Below are positions 8,258 to 16,119 of a stretch of 64,000 bases of DNA, piece after piece. The position numbers and the translations under genes were made by a program. Under the pieces are notes generated by a model. The model was not told where the DNA came from and made no database searches. It saw only the letters and a list, made by a program, of their open reading frames with translations. Position 1 is the first letter of the stretch, and every line of letters starts with the position of its first letter. This DNA comes from Anaerolineae bacterium (GTDB taxonomy: Bacteria > Chloroflexota > Anaerolineae > Aggregatilineales > UBA3940): contig JAFGNO010000093.1 in the NCBI GenBank assembly GCA_016926985.1, positions 1-64,000 on the forward strand, in the 5' to 3' direction.

Positions 8258-8566
8258 TTATCCGCCCTTGATGTTGCCGTAGGCGGAGATGCGCATGCCG
8301 GAAGCAACGTGGACAGCGCCGGGATCAACCACCTGCCCTTCCACCCAAAACTGCGTGGATGCGGGGACGTTGATGTCTGCGGCCAGCACCGCTTCCATGA
8401 TGGTCTGCGGGACCACCTCACCAGCCTCCGTGCGCTGGATGGGCAGATACACCCGCTCCCCGCCGTTGGTGATCAGGGTTGCCATTTCCACCTGATCATA
8501 GTCCTGCGCCACCAGCGACTGCTCGATTTCAGCTGCAAACTCTTCGGGTAATGAAAAGTCACTCAC
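8258..8566 (-). CDS. Ubiquitin-like protein with exposed Gly-Gly C-terminus
   Basis: 102 residues, GTG start with AGGAGG 6 nt upstream. The C-terminal half follows the ubiquitin/ThiS plan: strand, helix (QTIMEAVLAADI), strand FWVEGQVVD, then MRISAYGNIKGG ending exactly in Gly101-Gly102. The N-terminal 40 residues are an acidic helix and an extra strand. It is first in the operon under a consensus promoter. The free Gly-Gly tail and the adjacent E2, JAMM and E1 genes make it the probable conjugated modifier. Targets are unknown. Confidence 0.78.
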   Translation of the reverse strand: MSDFSLPEEFAAEIEQSLVAQDYDQVEMATLITNGGERVYLPIQRTEAGEVVPQTIMEAVLAADINVPASTQFWVEGQVVDPGAVHVASGMRISAYGNIKGG

Positions 8567-8613
8567 TATCCTGCCTCCTGAACTGGTTTATTTGTACACC
8601 GACTGTATGCCGG

Positions 8614-8642
8614 ATTATACATAGACTTGTAACAGTTGTCAA
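8614..8642 (-). promoter_or_regulatory. Consensus promoter of the ubiquitin-like operon
   Basis: On the minus strand TTGACA (8642-8637), a 17-bp spacer and TATAAT (8619-8614), a perfect sigma-70-type match. TGTAACAGTTGT at 8628-8639 overlaps the -35 side and recurs at 25444-25455, so it is a candidate operator. Confidence 0.75.
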
Positions 8643-8648
8643 CCACAT

Positions 8649-8677
8649 TTGCTTTCTCTGTTACAGTTTGCTATAAT
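8649..8677 (+). promoter_or_regulatory. Divergent promoter, probably leaderless transcript
   Basis: TTGCTT, 17 bp, TATAAT with an extended TG before the -10. The ATG of the HTH gene lies at 8684, only 7 nt after the -10, so the mRNA should have little or no leader. Confidence 0.65.
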
Positions 8678-8683
8678 GGACGC

Positions 8684-9325
8684 ATGTCTGATGAACCCCT
8701 CCTTCCCCTGGATGAACGCCGGCACCCGGACGGGCGCCGGAAAATCAATCTGACCCGGACCGAGCGCGCTGAAATCCGGCGGCGGCGCATGATCGAAGCC
8801 GCTGTTGCCATGTTCCTCAACCCCTACGAACACCTGCGGACGCAGGATATCGCCGCTGAACTGGGGATCTCCACCAAAACGCTGAAGAAGATCACCCAGG
8901 ATGAAACCTTCATCGAGTTGTATAACGATCACTTCCTGGAAGTCTCCCATGACCCGCGCATTCAACTGGTGCGCAGCTCCATCGGTGAAATTGCACCCTT
9001 GGCCCTGCAGCGTCTGACCGAGATGGTCGAGAAGGAAACCACACCCCCGACGGTCCTGCTCAATGCCATCAAACTGATCTTCGAAAAAGCGGGTATTGAA
9101 CCGGTGAACGTGCGCAGCAGTGACAAGAAGGAGCTGGTGGACTTTCTCAATGACCGCGGCGTGAACATCCAGCAGATGAACGTGAACATCCACGCCCCCA
9201 GCGAATATGAAGAGGTGTATGCAGAAGTCCTGGAAGGCGTAGTGCGCGAGCCGGCCTCGTTGCTGGCCCCTACGGAAAAAGATGCCGCTGTTTCAGTGAC
9301 ACAAAGTGACGATCCCCTACAATGA
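8684..9325 (+). CDS. HTH DNA-binding protein, small-terminase-like
   Basis: 214 residues from ATG 8684 (an upstream in-frame start would precede the promoter). A basic N-terminus leads to a helix-turn-helix (about residues 55-75, IAAELGISTKTLKKI). A long helical middle (RIQLVRSSIGEIAPLALQRL, then LLNAIKLIFEKAGIEP) resembles phage small terminase subunits, and an acidic tail follows. It is divergent from the Ubl operon and 21 kb from the large terminase. It could be a TerS or a regulator of the divergent promoters. The 3' end overlaps the convergent radC-like gene. Confidence 0.6.
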   Translation: MSDEPLLPLDERRHPDGRRKINLTRTERAEIRRRRMIEAAVAMFLNPYEHLRTQDIAAELGISTKTLKKITQDETFIELYNDHFLEVSHDPRIQLVRSSIGEIAPLALQRLTEMVEKETTPPTVLLNAIKLIFEKAGIEPVNVRSSDKKELVDFLNDRGVNIQQMNVNIHAPSEYEEVYAEVLEGVVREPASLLAPTEKDAAVSVTQSDDPLQ

Positions 9326-9833
9326 TGTGATCGAGTAATTCGATGTCCATCATTTTGGCAGCTTCATAGAGATGTCTGGTGACAGAAATATCTTCCGGAG
9401 AAGGTTCCGGGTCGCCGGAAGGATGATTGTGCGCCAGCATCATCGCCTGCGCATTGATCAGGATGGCCGGACGCAGCAGTTCAGCGATCCGGACCTGGAT
9501 GGTGTTCAAGGTGCCGGTATACACTTTCACCCCGGAGCGCAGCGGTTCATTTCGAGTGCTCAGCGGCAGAACCACCATCTGCTCCTGGAGCGGATTATCA
9601 AACAGTTCGAAAATCTTCCGGAACAGCTCGCCCGCCATGGAAGGGCTTTCCAGCCGGATCTCATGCGAGGTGCTGCGGACCAGCCCAAACGCGGCCACGA
9701 TCTTCCGGGCTGTTTCCTGGTCCACGACGGTTGCCAGGGTTTCCTCATCCAGGCTGCGAAGGACCTCCAGGCTGCCAAAGGCTGTGCGCAAATTCTGGGC
9801 CGCATAGGGTCCGGTTAATTCTGCGAGATAGTC
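9270..9833 (-). CDS. radC: RadC-family JAMM protein
   Basis: 187 residues from ATG 9833. The C-terminal RadC/JAB domain has Glu85 (LQEQMVV), then HNHPSGDPEPSPED with His136, His138 and Asp149, matching the RadC zinc site. The N-terminal helical part is short. RadC proteins are frequent in prophages and plasmids; their biochemical role is still unclear, so the DNA-repair label is historical. It is the second JAMM protein within 3 kb. It overlaps the HTH gene tail-to-tail by 56 bases. Confidence 0.85.
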   Translation of the reverse strand, partial: DYLAELTGPYAAQNLRTAFGSLEVLRSLDEETLATVVDQETARKIVAAFGLVRSTSHEIRLESPSMAGELFRKIFELFDNPLQEQMVVLPLSTRNEPLRSGVKVYTGTLNTIQVRIAELLRPAILINAQAMMLAHNHPSGDPEPSPEDISVTRHLYEAAKMMDIELLDHIIVGDRHFVSLKQRHLFP

Positions 9834-9854
9834 CATTTCCTCATCCTTTCGCGC

Positions 9855-9887
9855 AGTGAGGCTGCTTCTGAGAGCAGCCTCACTTTT
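9855..9887 (+). terminator. Strong hairpin upstream of radC, plus-strand terminator
   Basis: AGTGAGGCTGCT, loop TCTGAG, AGCAGCCTCACT, then TTT: a perfect 12-bp stem followed by a short T run on the plus strand. On the minus strand it sits 22 nt before the radC start and may act as a leader hairpin. Confidence 0.5.
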
Positions 9888-9962
9888 GTATTGAAAAGCC
9901 GGAAGGCACCCACCAGGCCCGAACAGAACCGTTTCACGCGCCAGAAGCCTGCTTCCCATCCC

Positions 9963-9991
9963 TTGGAATAATATTTCCCTATTGATATAAT
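9963..9991 (+). promoter_or_regulatory. Promoter before the lipoprotein gene
   Basis: TTGGAA, 17 bp, TATAAT. The gene begins at 10199, so the leader would be about 200 nt. Nothing else is seen in 9992-10198. Confidence 0.5.
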
Positions 9992-10198
9992 TTCACCCTC
10001 GTTGGTAGTCGGTTTGTTGGGGTAAACCTTTCATCGGTAATTGCTCTTCGTAAATATTTCGTCACCAGTCAGATGCATAGTTCGTGATCCATGGCACAAG
10101 GGAGGTGCACATGCCTTGAAGCTCCATATCATTCGCTTCCGCATGACCGATAGAAAGAGTTTTCCACCCTTATAGATTAACCTAGAGGAAGAATACCA

Positions 10199-10984
10199 AT
10201 GATGAAGAAGTCCCCATTAAAGCTCACCTTACCAAAGCATATGGCTTTTCTGACTGTTACCATCTTTGCCCTCTCTATTTTGGCTGCTGGCTGTGGGCCA
10301 GCTACCCCGGAGCCAGGGGCAATTGAAACTGCGATTTTTCTCACACAACAAGCTGAGGAAGGGGCTGATGCGGTTGATGTAATTTCTGAGGAACAGGCTA
10401 CCAACACGCCCTACCCATCTGCTACCCCGCAACCCCCAACGGAGACGCCCTCCCCATCCCCAGAACCTGTAGCGAGTGCTGAGGATCATTGGGCAAAAAA
10501 CTACGTCGGGACCTACGATAATGGTGATATTGTCCTGGAAATTGCCCGTATCGTTGTTGGATATAAGGATGCGATCGGCGATCAGGATTGGGACGTCCTG
10601 AACGATTACATCGAGGGCTGGGCAGATGTAGAAGTTGTTGGTGAGCTCGTTTTCAAAGTAACGAATAACTCAGAGAAGACTGTGAGCCTCTATCCTGACC
10701 AGGGAACCGTTCAAATAGGCTCAGAACAAATTCCGCTGGACGAATTCATGTTTTACACAACATTTGGCGATGATGTAGGCGGGGAAATATTCCCTGGCGT
10801 GACAAAGATTGGCGGAATGTGGTTCGCTATTGAGAGATCTGCACCAGATGAGATCACACAGATCATCTATCGAGCCAGTGCACCATTCGATGAAGAAACT
10901 TTTAACAACATTGGACCAGATATCGAAATCGTGATCGATATATCTGAGTATGTATTCGAAGAGTTACCTGAGGAATTGCATTAA
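10199..10984 (+). CDS. Lipoprotein with Thr/Pro linker
   Basis: 261 residues, AGAGGAAG before ATG (10202 also possible). A signal peptide ends in a lipobox, LAAGCG, with the lipidated Cys near residue 32. A disordered linker (TPYPSATPQPP style) spans about 65-95. The C-terminal beta-rich domain of about 160 residues (ELVFKVTNNSEKTVSLYP) looks like the FxxxI/immunoglobulin-like extracellular domains of Chloroflexota lipoproteins. It is transcribed from its own promoter and is probably a lysogenic conversion gene exposed on the host surface. Function unknown. Confidence 0.75.
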   Translation: MMKKSPLKLTLPKHMAFLTVTIFALSILAAGCGPATPEPGAIETAIFLTQQAEEGADAVDVISEEQATNTPYPSATPQPPTETPSPSPEPVASAEDHWAKNYVGTYDNGDIVLEIARIVVGYKDAIGDQDWDVLNDYIEGWADVEVVGELVFKVTNNSEKTVSLYPDQGTVQIGSEQIPLDEFMFYTTFGDDVGGEIFPGVTKIGGMWFAIERSAPDEITQIIYRASAPFDEETFNNIGPDIEIVIDISEYVFEELPEELH

Positions 10985-11036
10985 TTGCCCGTAGATTTGC
11001 ATCAGATATAAACTTGCTATCCAAAATACTGTGTTG

Positions 11037-11045
11037 TGCTATACT
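11037..11045 (+). promoter_or_regulatory. Extended -10 element
   Basis: TGCTATACT with no good -35. It could drive the nuclease-like gene at 11300 through the hairpin that follows. 10985-11299 otherwise holds only this and the terminator. Confidence 0.35.
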
Positions 11046-11075
11046 GCAAATTGCATCTAGTAGTGTGAGCGCTCA

Positions 11076-11132
11076 AGAGATGCACGCTCCCCATCGGCCA
11101 GCCCCCCTCTGGTCGAGGGGAGCACCTCTTTT
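11076..11132 (+). terminator. Terminator or attenuator-like stem
   Basis: GCTCCCC (11086-11092) can pair with GGGGAGC (11117-11123), or CCCCTC with GAGGGG (11104-11120), with an outer AGAG/CTCT pair, followed by TTTT. The two mutually exclusive stems look like an attenuator. Confidence 0.45.
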
Positions 11133-11299
11133 CTGTAGACCATCATCAAACAATCAACAGCTTCAGATTGGTTGCAAATATTGATGGCTTCATGCTAAGC
11201 TTGCTTGTTCCCGGAACATTGGATCTGAAGTGCCCGGCATAAGCAGGCAGCATGGCTGTACCAGCTATCTGGCTACCAATACACACAGGGGAAAACATC

Positions 11300-12229
11300 A
11301 TGCCCATGTTTCAAATCAGCAGCAGCAGTATGGCGCCGGTTTCGCAGAGCAATTTTCAATCGGAAAAGCAGCTCCAGCACCTGGTGGAAACCAACCTCGA
11401 AACGATCTTCAACTGCCGCTTTGTGGCAACTGAATTTTCAACCGGCGCCCAGCACGCCGGGCGCATTGATACACTGGCGCTTTCCGAAGACAACAACCCG
11501 GTGATCATTGAATACAAGAAAATCGAGAGTTCGGACCTGATCACGCAGAGCCTGTTCTACCTTTCCTGGATCGGCGATCACCGCGGCGATTTTGAAATTG
11601 CTGCACAGAAGAAGCTCGGGGCTGACGTGGAGGTGGACTGGTCCGATGTGCGCGTGCTGTGCATCGCACCGGGATACAAGAAGTATGATCTCCATGCAGT
11701 ACGGGTGATGGGCGCTAATATTGAACTCTGGCGCTATCGCCTCTACGACAATCAGACCATCTATTTTGAGGAAATCTTCAAACAGGCTTATCCTGAAAAT
11801 GACCTGGCAGGAGACAAGGACCCAGCCATGGTTGCAGCCGGCAAGAAGGGCGCGATCACCAGGGCCACAGCAACCTACACCTTTGAAGAACACCTCGATG
11901 GGAAACCGGAGAAAATCCGTTCTCTGGCTCACGATGTGCGCGACTATATTCTCGGCCTGGATACAGCGATTGAGCAGAACCCCAGAAAGATGTACATCGG
12001 TTACAAGATTTCGCAGAACATCGTTTGCATGGATGTTCAGAGCCAGCAAATCCGTTTGTGGCTCAAGCTGAAGCAGTCGGAAGTATCCGATCCTCCCTCC
12101 AATTATCGCGATGTGTCAAACCTGGGACATCATGGAACCGGGGATGCGGAGTTCATCTTGAGATCGGAAGACGATTTTGAGAGAACGAAACCGTATATTG
12201 AAATGGCTTACCGGAAAATCGGCGGCTAG
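11300..12229 (+). CDS. PD-(D/E)XK-like protein with C-terminal DUF5655-type domain
   Basis: 309 residues from ATG 11300 (AGGGGAAAA upstream). Residues 15-130 look like an endonuclease fold: a GRIDTLALSEDN strand pair followed by VIIEYKK, the D...ExK pattern of NucS-like and similar nucleases. The last 120 residues (YTFEEHL, KMYIGYKISQNIVCMDVQ, IEMAYRKI) match the DUF5655 style, a domain often next to type I restriction genes. Eight bases separate it from an hsdM start, consistent with a former type I R-M operon. Biochemical role unproven. Confidence 0.7.
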   Translation: MPMFQISSSSMAPVSQSNFQSEKQLQHLVETNLETIFNCRFVATEFSTGAQHAGRIDTLALSEDNNPVIIEYKKIESSDLITQSLFYLSWIGDHRGDFEIAAQKKLGADVEVDWSDVRVLCIAPGYKKYDLHAVRVMGANIELWRYRLYDNQTIYFEEIFKQAYPENDLAGDKDPAMVAAGKKGAITRATATYTFEEHLDGKPEKIRSLAHDVRDYILGLDTAIEQNPRKMYIGYKISQNIVCMDVQSQQIRLWLKLKQSEVSDPPSNYRDVSNLGHHGTGDAEFILRSEDDFERTKPYIEMAYRKIGG

Positions 12230-12237
12230 GAGAGGAT

Positions 12238-12462
12238 ATGCTCAAGGAACAGGAACGCGCGGAACTGCACCGCACCATCTGGCAGATTGCCAACGACCTT
12301 CGCGGCAGCGTGGACGGCTGGGATTTCAAGCAGTATGTGCTGGGCATGCTGTTCTACCGCTTCATCAGCGAAAACCTCACCAGCTACATCAACGAGGACG
12401 AACGGCGCAGCGGCAGCAGGGATTTCGACAGGAAAATTGAGTTATTTCTATCCGTCAGGTAA
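12238..12462 (+). pseudogene. hsdM: Truncated type I methyltransferase subunit (hsdM fragment)
   Basis: 74 codons with a good AGGAG site. Residues 1-67 (TIWQIANDLRG, WDFKQYVLGMLFYRFISE) are the N-terminal helical domain of HsdM. Full-length HsdM is about 500 residues with an SAM site and NPPF motif, all missing here. The frame ends soon after DRKIELFLSV, where base composition switches to AT-rich. This marks a deletion or replacement junction at about 12.43-12.6 kb. The fragment is probably non-functional. Confidence 0.8.
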
Positions 12463-12604
12463 GGATCCACGATCACGCTGACAAGGTTAGGAAATTTACA
12501 AAACGACTAACAATACCATTTTAGGTAATTAAATTCCGACTTTACTAGCGGAGTAAAAAACATTTGAATAATATTACAGTTATCTCCAAACAATCGAGTT
12601 GCCA

Positions 12605-14293
12605 ATGTTAAGAATTCCCAATCCAGGATCAGATATAAAAAGTTTTATCAACATATATGTGGAACTGTACAATGCCCTTCATCACAGAAAAGACTTCGGT
12701 TTGGACGATATCTCATATGTCTTAGTAGAACATAACCTTGCAGCATCAAGTGGATATGTGGGAGCCAAAGCTCTTGAGGAATCCTCCAGAGCAGATAGAA
12801 GTCGAGATCCTCTATACAACCAATCTAAAATGTATTCTGAACTATATAAATTGTTGGGGTGGTTACACCCGACAGAAGAAGCTGCTCTGCGATTCAAATT
12901 TACATTTTTGGGGTTACATGTAGTTAGGGCATATCCCAATCCAGAACAGATTTTTGAACAATCACTCCTAGGCGTAGTTTATCCAAATCCCATTCTGGAT
13001 GTCAAAGGAAATCAACATATTAGACCATTTGTTACAATTTTGAAGGCCTGTAGGGATTTGGATGGGTACATCAGTAGGGACGAAATGATTATTGGCCCCT
13101 TATCATTATCGGATGATAGAAATAAGGAAAAGTATCAGGAAATGATTTCAACCATAAGGGGGATTAGAGGAAAAACTGAAAAACTCCAAAGCGCAATTAA
13201 TTCTTTGGAAAATTCCCGAAGAATTAAATACAACACAATGCAAAATTACACTAGGTTTCCGATCGCCGTCTTGAAGTGGACTAAATGGACTGTTTCCCAG
13301 AAAATGAGGATATATGAAAGAACATCAGGATTTTTAAAAATCACTCAAAAAGGTGAAGAAACGCTAAATCAGCTTGTGAACTTTAAAGATATTAGGTCAA
13401 AAGACTTAACTGAATTTCCCACTGATGAACTTAGAGCTGCTGTAGCACGATTAGCATTTTCACAGATGCTGGAGAGAGCGAATTTTGATGTATCAAGTAA
13501 TTCTGAAATAATTAGCCAAGACACCCTCCTGATTAAATCTAAAATTCCTGGTAGTGCTTTACAATTTCAATTTTCACCGTTCCAAGATATGTCCCAACCC
13601 CAGCTTACGAACATCTTTCCTTCTGTTATGGGAACTCATGATCAAGAATCAACCCAAACGGCTGGGAACAATCCCAATTCAGTAAAGTCAATTTCTTCAA
13701 TTGTCAGATTGGATCGTGTAGATACAACTACAAACCTTTATGACGGGATCAAGGATTTGTTTATTTCCGATTCAGATGGTCTATCTGTTGATCAAATAGT
13801 GGAACGATTCTATTCATCCCACTCAGGATCAGATCTCAATTCTTTTTATCCATTTGTAGAAAAGTTGTTTCGAAGTTTGGGATACGACTGTAGTCTCTCA
13901 AGAACCGGAGTAAACTATGAAAGATGGGATGCAATAATTAAGGACCCCTTACATTCGATACCAATAGAAATTAAATCGCCAAGTGAGGAAGAATCCATTT
14001 CATTGAAAGCTATAAGGCAAGCTTTAGAAAATAAAATCATTCTATTGTCACGAGAGGCATATCCAACTAAACAAGATACAACTTCTTTAGTTGTTGGTTA
14101 CAACTTTCCAAATAACCGATCAGAAGCTGTGGCTTTGATTGAAGCCTTCAAATTTTCGTATGGTTTTTCTATTGGGATAATTGACTTTCGGTCACTATTA
14201 ACTTTGGTTATAGAAAAAATCCTAAATAAGAAGCAACACAATATTGAACAAATGAGAACATTGATAGGATTTATAGATGTTAAGACCACTTAG
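12605..14293 (+). CDS. Putative type II restriction endonuclease (PD-(D/E)XK)
   Basis: 562 residues from ATG 12605; a TTG six bases earlier is possible and no strong ribosome site is visible. The N-terminal 300 residues are mostly helical, with a segment like the sequence-recognition parts of AlwI-type enzymes (YTRFPIAVLKW, LKITQKGEETL). Near residues 455-480 is RWDAIIKD followed by PIEIKSP, the D...ExK nuclease site. It is AT-rich unlike the phage backbone. It overlaps the ferredoxin-domain gene by 17 bases and faces two methyltransferase genes. Family membership is inferred from motif and context. Confidence 0.6.
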   Translation: MLRIPNPGSDIKSFINIYVELYNALHHRKDFGLDDISYVLVEHNLAASSGYVGAKALEESSRADRSRDPLYNQSKMYSELYKLLGWLHPTEEAALRFKFTFLGLHVVRAYPNPEQIFEQSLLGVVYPNPILDVKGNQHIRPFVTILKACRDLDGYISRDEMIIGPLSLSDDRNKEKYQEMISTIRGIRGKTEKLQSAINSLENSRRIKYNTMQNYTRFPIAVLKWTKWTVSQKMRIYERTSGFLKITQKGEETLNQLVNFKDIRSKDLTEFPTDELRAAVARLAFSQMLERANFDVSSNSEIISQDTLLIKSKIPGSALQFQFSPFQDMSQPQLTNIFPSVMGTHDQESTQTAGNNPNSVKSISSIVRLDRVDTTTNLYDGIKDLFISDSDGLSVDQIVERFYSSHSGSDLNSFYPFVEKLFRSLGYDCSLSRTGVNYERWDAIIKDPLHSIPIEIKSPSEEESISLKAIRQALENKIILLSREAYPTKQDTTSLVVGYNFPNNRSEAVALIEAFKFSYGFSIGIIDFRSLLTLVIEKILNKKQHNIEQMRTLIGFIDVKTT

Positions 14294-15344
14294 TCCTAAA
14301 AGAAATTATCGGCATGCAATATCCTTCAAGGAAAACTATAAACCAGCACGAATTGTGTGGAGTGGATTGCAACACCCTGCGACAATTCATTATTCCGATG
14401 GCAGCAGAAGTCCGAGTACTTGCATAAGATGTTTAGATGCACCATGTATGTATTATTCTGAAGATGAAATCCAAATAGGAATTTTTACTGATTTCCCCTA
14501 CGATAAAAACAATGAAGTATGTCCTACTAAGGCAATTTCTTGGGAAGAAGACTTCTCTTCACCTCAAATCAACAATGAAAATTGCATCTTTTGCGGTCTA
14601 TGCATCCAAAGATGTCCAGCAAAAGCAATATTTTTTTCACAGGAATCAGCAATTGTCATAGATAATCTGAATGATCATTTTGTTGAACTTGGAGAATTTG
14701 TAAACGAAAAATCCCTTAGAGAAACAACTCATCTATTCCATAACGCTAAAGAAGAAGGAGTCTATTTGCTCGAAAATGATGACGTACTCCAATTATCAAA
14801 AACCAAACTAGATCAAATTCTTCCAAGATCAAATGCCCAGTTTCCTAATCACTTGTCAAGAAATCTTTTACTTGGATTAGGCGTGGGTGCTATGATGAGA
14901 CGCTTGGGGGATGTCAATATTCGAATGGACTTACTGTTTGGCCCACCAGGTGTAAATCAAGGTACAGGTGAGGTTGAATTTGGAAACGGTGTCTTAGATG
15001 CGCCAAGGAATATCTTAGATAATTATGCAACCTTGGTCACAAAATATAATTCCTCAAGAGATTCGCTCTTCCCTATAGTTATTGTTAATACACTACCAAA
15101 TTCGCGATCCGATTATTGGTTAGTCATACAGGATATACGCAAAGTCCTTGGCATTAAAATACAAACAATGTCAATTGGTCTATTATACATACTGCTTTGG
15201 AATAAACTTTCATTATCAATAATCGATGGTAATGAATTTTATATTGATGCTGATAATCCATCACTGCGAGAGAAATTGACTACTCACCTACAGAGAGAAA
15301 GTAGTATCATTTTTGATCTTGGCTATCTTGAGAGTGAAAAATAG
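14277..15344 (+). CDS. Double 4Fe-4S ferredoxin domain fused to a restriction-enzyme-like domain
   Basis: 355 residues. The N-terminal part has eight cysteines in a dicluster ferredoxin-like layout: Cys49, 52, 57 then Cys82-Pro, and Cys103, 106, 109 then Cys113-Pro (CIFCGLCIQRCP). The C-terminal 170 residues contain RMDLLFG, then GEVEFGN and a conserved-looking NTLPNSRSDYW, with alternating strands that could be a second nuclease-like fold (D...ExE). The gene overlaps the putative endonuclease by 17 bases and the convergent methyltransferase by 38. It may be a redox-sensitive subunit or regulator of the restriction enzyme. I know of no described R-M system with this component. Confidence 0.7.
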   Translation: MLRPLSPKRNYRHAISFKENYKPARIVWSGLQHPATIHYSDGSRSPSTCIRCLDAPCMYYSEDEIQIGIFTDFPYDKNNEVCPTKAISWEEDFSSPQINNENCIFCGLCIQRCPAKAIFFSQESAIVIDNLNDHFVELGEFVNEKSLRETTHLFHNAKEEGVYLLENDDVLQLSKTKLDQILPRSNAQFPNHLSRNLLLGLGVGAMMRRLGDVNIRMDLLFGPPGVNQGTGEVEFGNGVLDAPRNILDNYATLVTKYNSSRDSLFPIVIVNTLPNSRSDYWLVIQDIRKVLGIKIQTMSIGLLYILLWNKLSLSIIDGNEFYIDADNPSLREKLTTHLQRESSIIFDLGYLESEK

Positions 15345-16119
15345 GCATGCTTACTTTCCACTCATGAATTCGGTCATTCGCAATTTCAATGTACTCCGGA
15401 TTGATTTCGAAACCCAAATACTTGCGTCCCTCCATGTAAGCTGCTAAACACTCTGTTCCACTTCCAACAAAAGGGACTACAACAATATCGCCCTCTTTTG
15501 AAAAATGTTTAATTATTCTCAAGGAAATTGAAAGTGGTTTTTGAGTTGGATGATCTACTTTTTCAGCCTGGAATCTTTTTCCAGCCAGTACAGGGAACTT
15601 CCAGACATCCCCTGCTAGTCTCCCCTCTGGATGTGGATGCCATACTTTTCCATTTTTCGTGACTTTATACTTCAACCTATCTTGGCTTTTATAAGGTTCC
15701 CTAATAGGGAAATAAGTATAGTTACTCCCTTTAGAAAACCATAATATTGGTTCATAATGAGCAGCTAATGTCCTTTTCGAATACCCAGCAAATCCATTTT
15801 CATAGAACCATATGATCTGTCTACGATAATCAAGCTTAATTTCAGACATGTAACAATGCAGCCAACACAAATGGTGATGGATACCATATACAAATATATT
15901 TCCCCCAGGTTTCAAGATCCGTTTTGCTTCATCCAACCAACTTTTACTCCATGATAGCCAAGTATCTTTGTGGTCCTTTTCTTTATAGATACCAAAATCT
16001 TTCCCAATATTATAAGGGGGGTCTGCTATAATTAAATCAGCAAATTCGTCCGGCAAAGCCTTCATTCCTTCAATACAATCCAGATTATGGATGATGTTTA
16101 AATCATTGGTTTTTTTCAT
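15307..16119 (-). CDS. Beta-class amino DNA methyltransferase
   Basis: 270 residues. The catalytic motif IV ADPPYNIG (32-39) precedes motif I PFVGSGTE and the acidic FEINPEY near the C-terminus, the order of beta-class N6-adenine/N4-cytosine methyltransferases. TRD-like sequence lies between, about 100-190. It overlaps the second methyltransferase by 17 bases and follows it in the same leftward operon. It should protect one strand of the restriction site by SAM-dependent methylation. Confidence 0.85.
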   Translation of the reverse strand: MKKTNDLNIIHNLDCIEGMKALPDEFADLIIADPPYNIGKDFGIYKEKDHKDTWLSWSKSWLDEAKRILKPGGNIFVYGIHHHLCWLHCYMSEIKLDYRRQIIWFYENGFAGYSKRTLAAHYEPILWFSKGSNYTYFPIREPYKSQDRLKYKVTKNGKVWHPHPEGRLAGDVWKFPVLAGKRFQAEKVDHPTQKPLSISLRIIKHFSKEGDIVVVPFVGSGTECLAAYMEGRKYLGFEINPEYIEIANDRIHEWKVSMPIFHSQDSQDQK

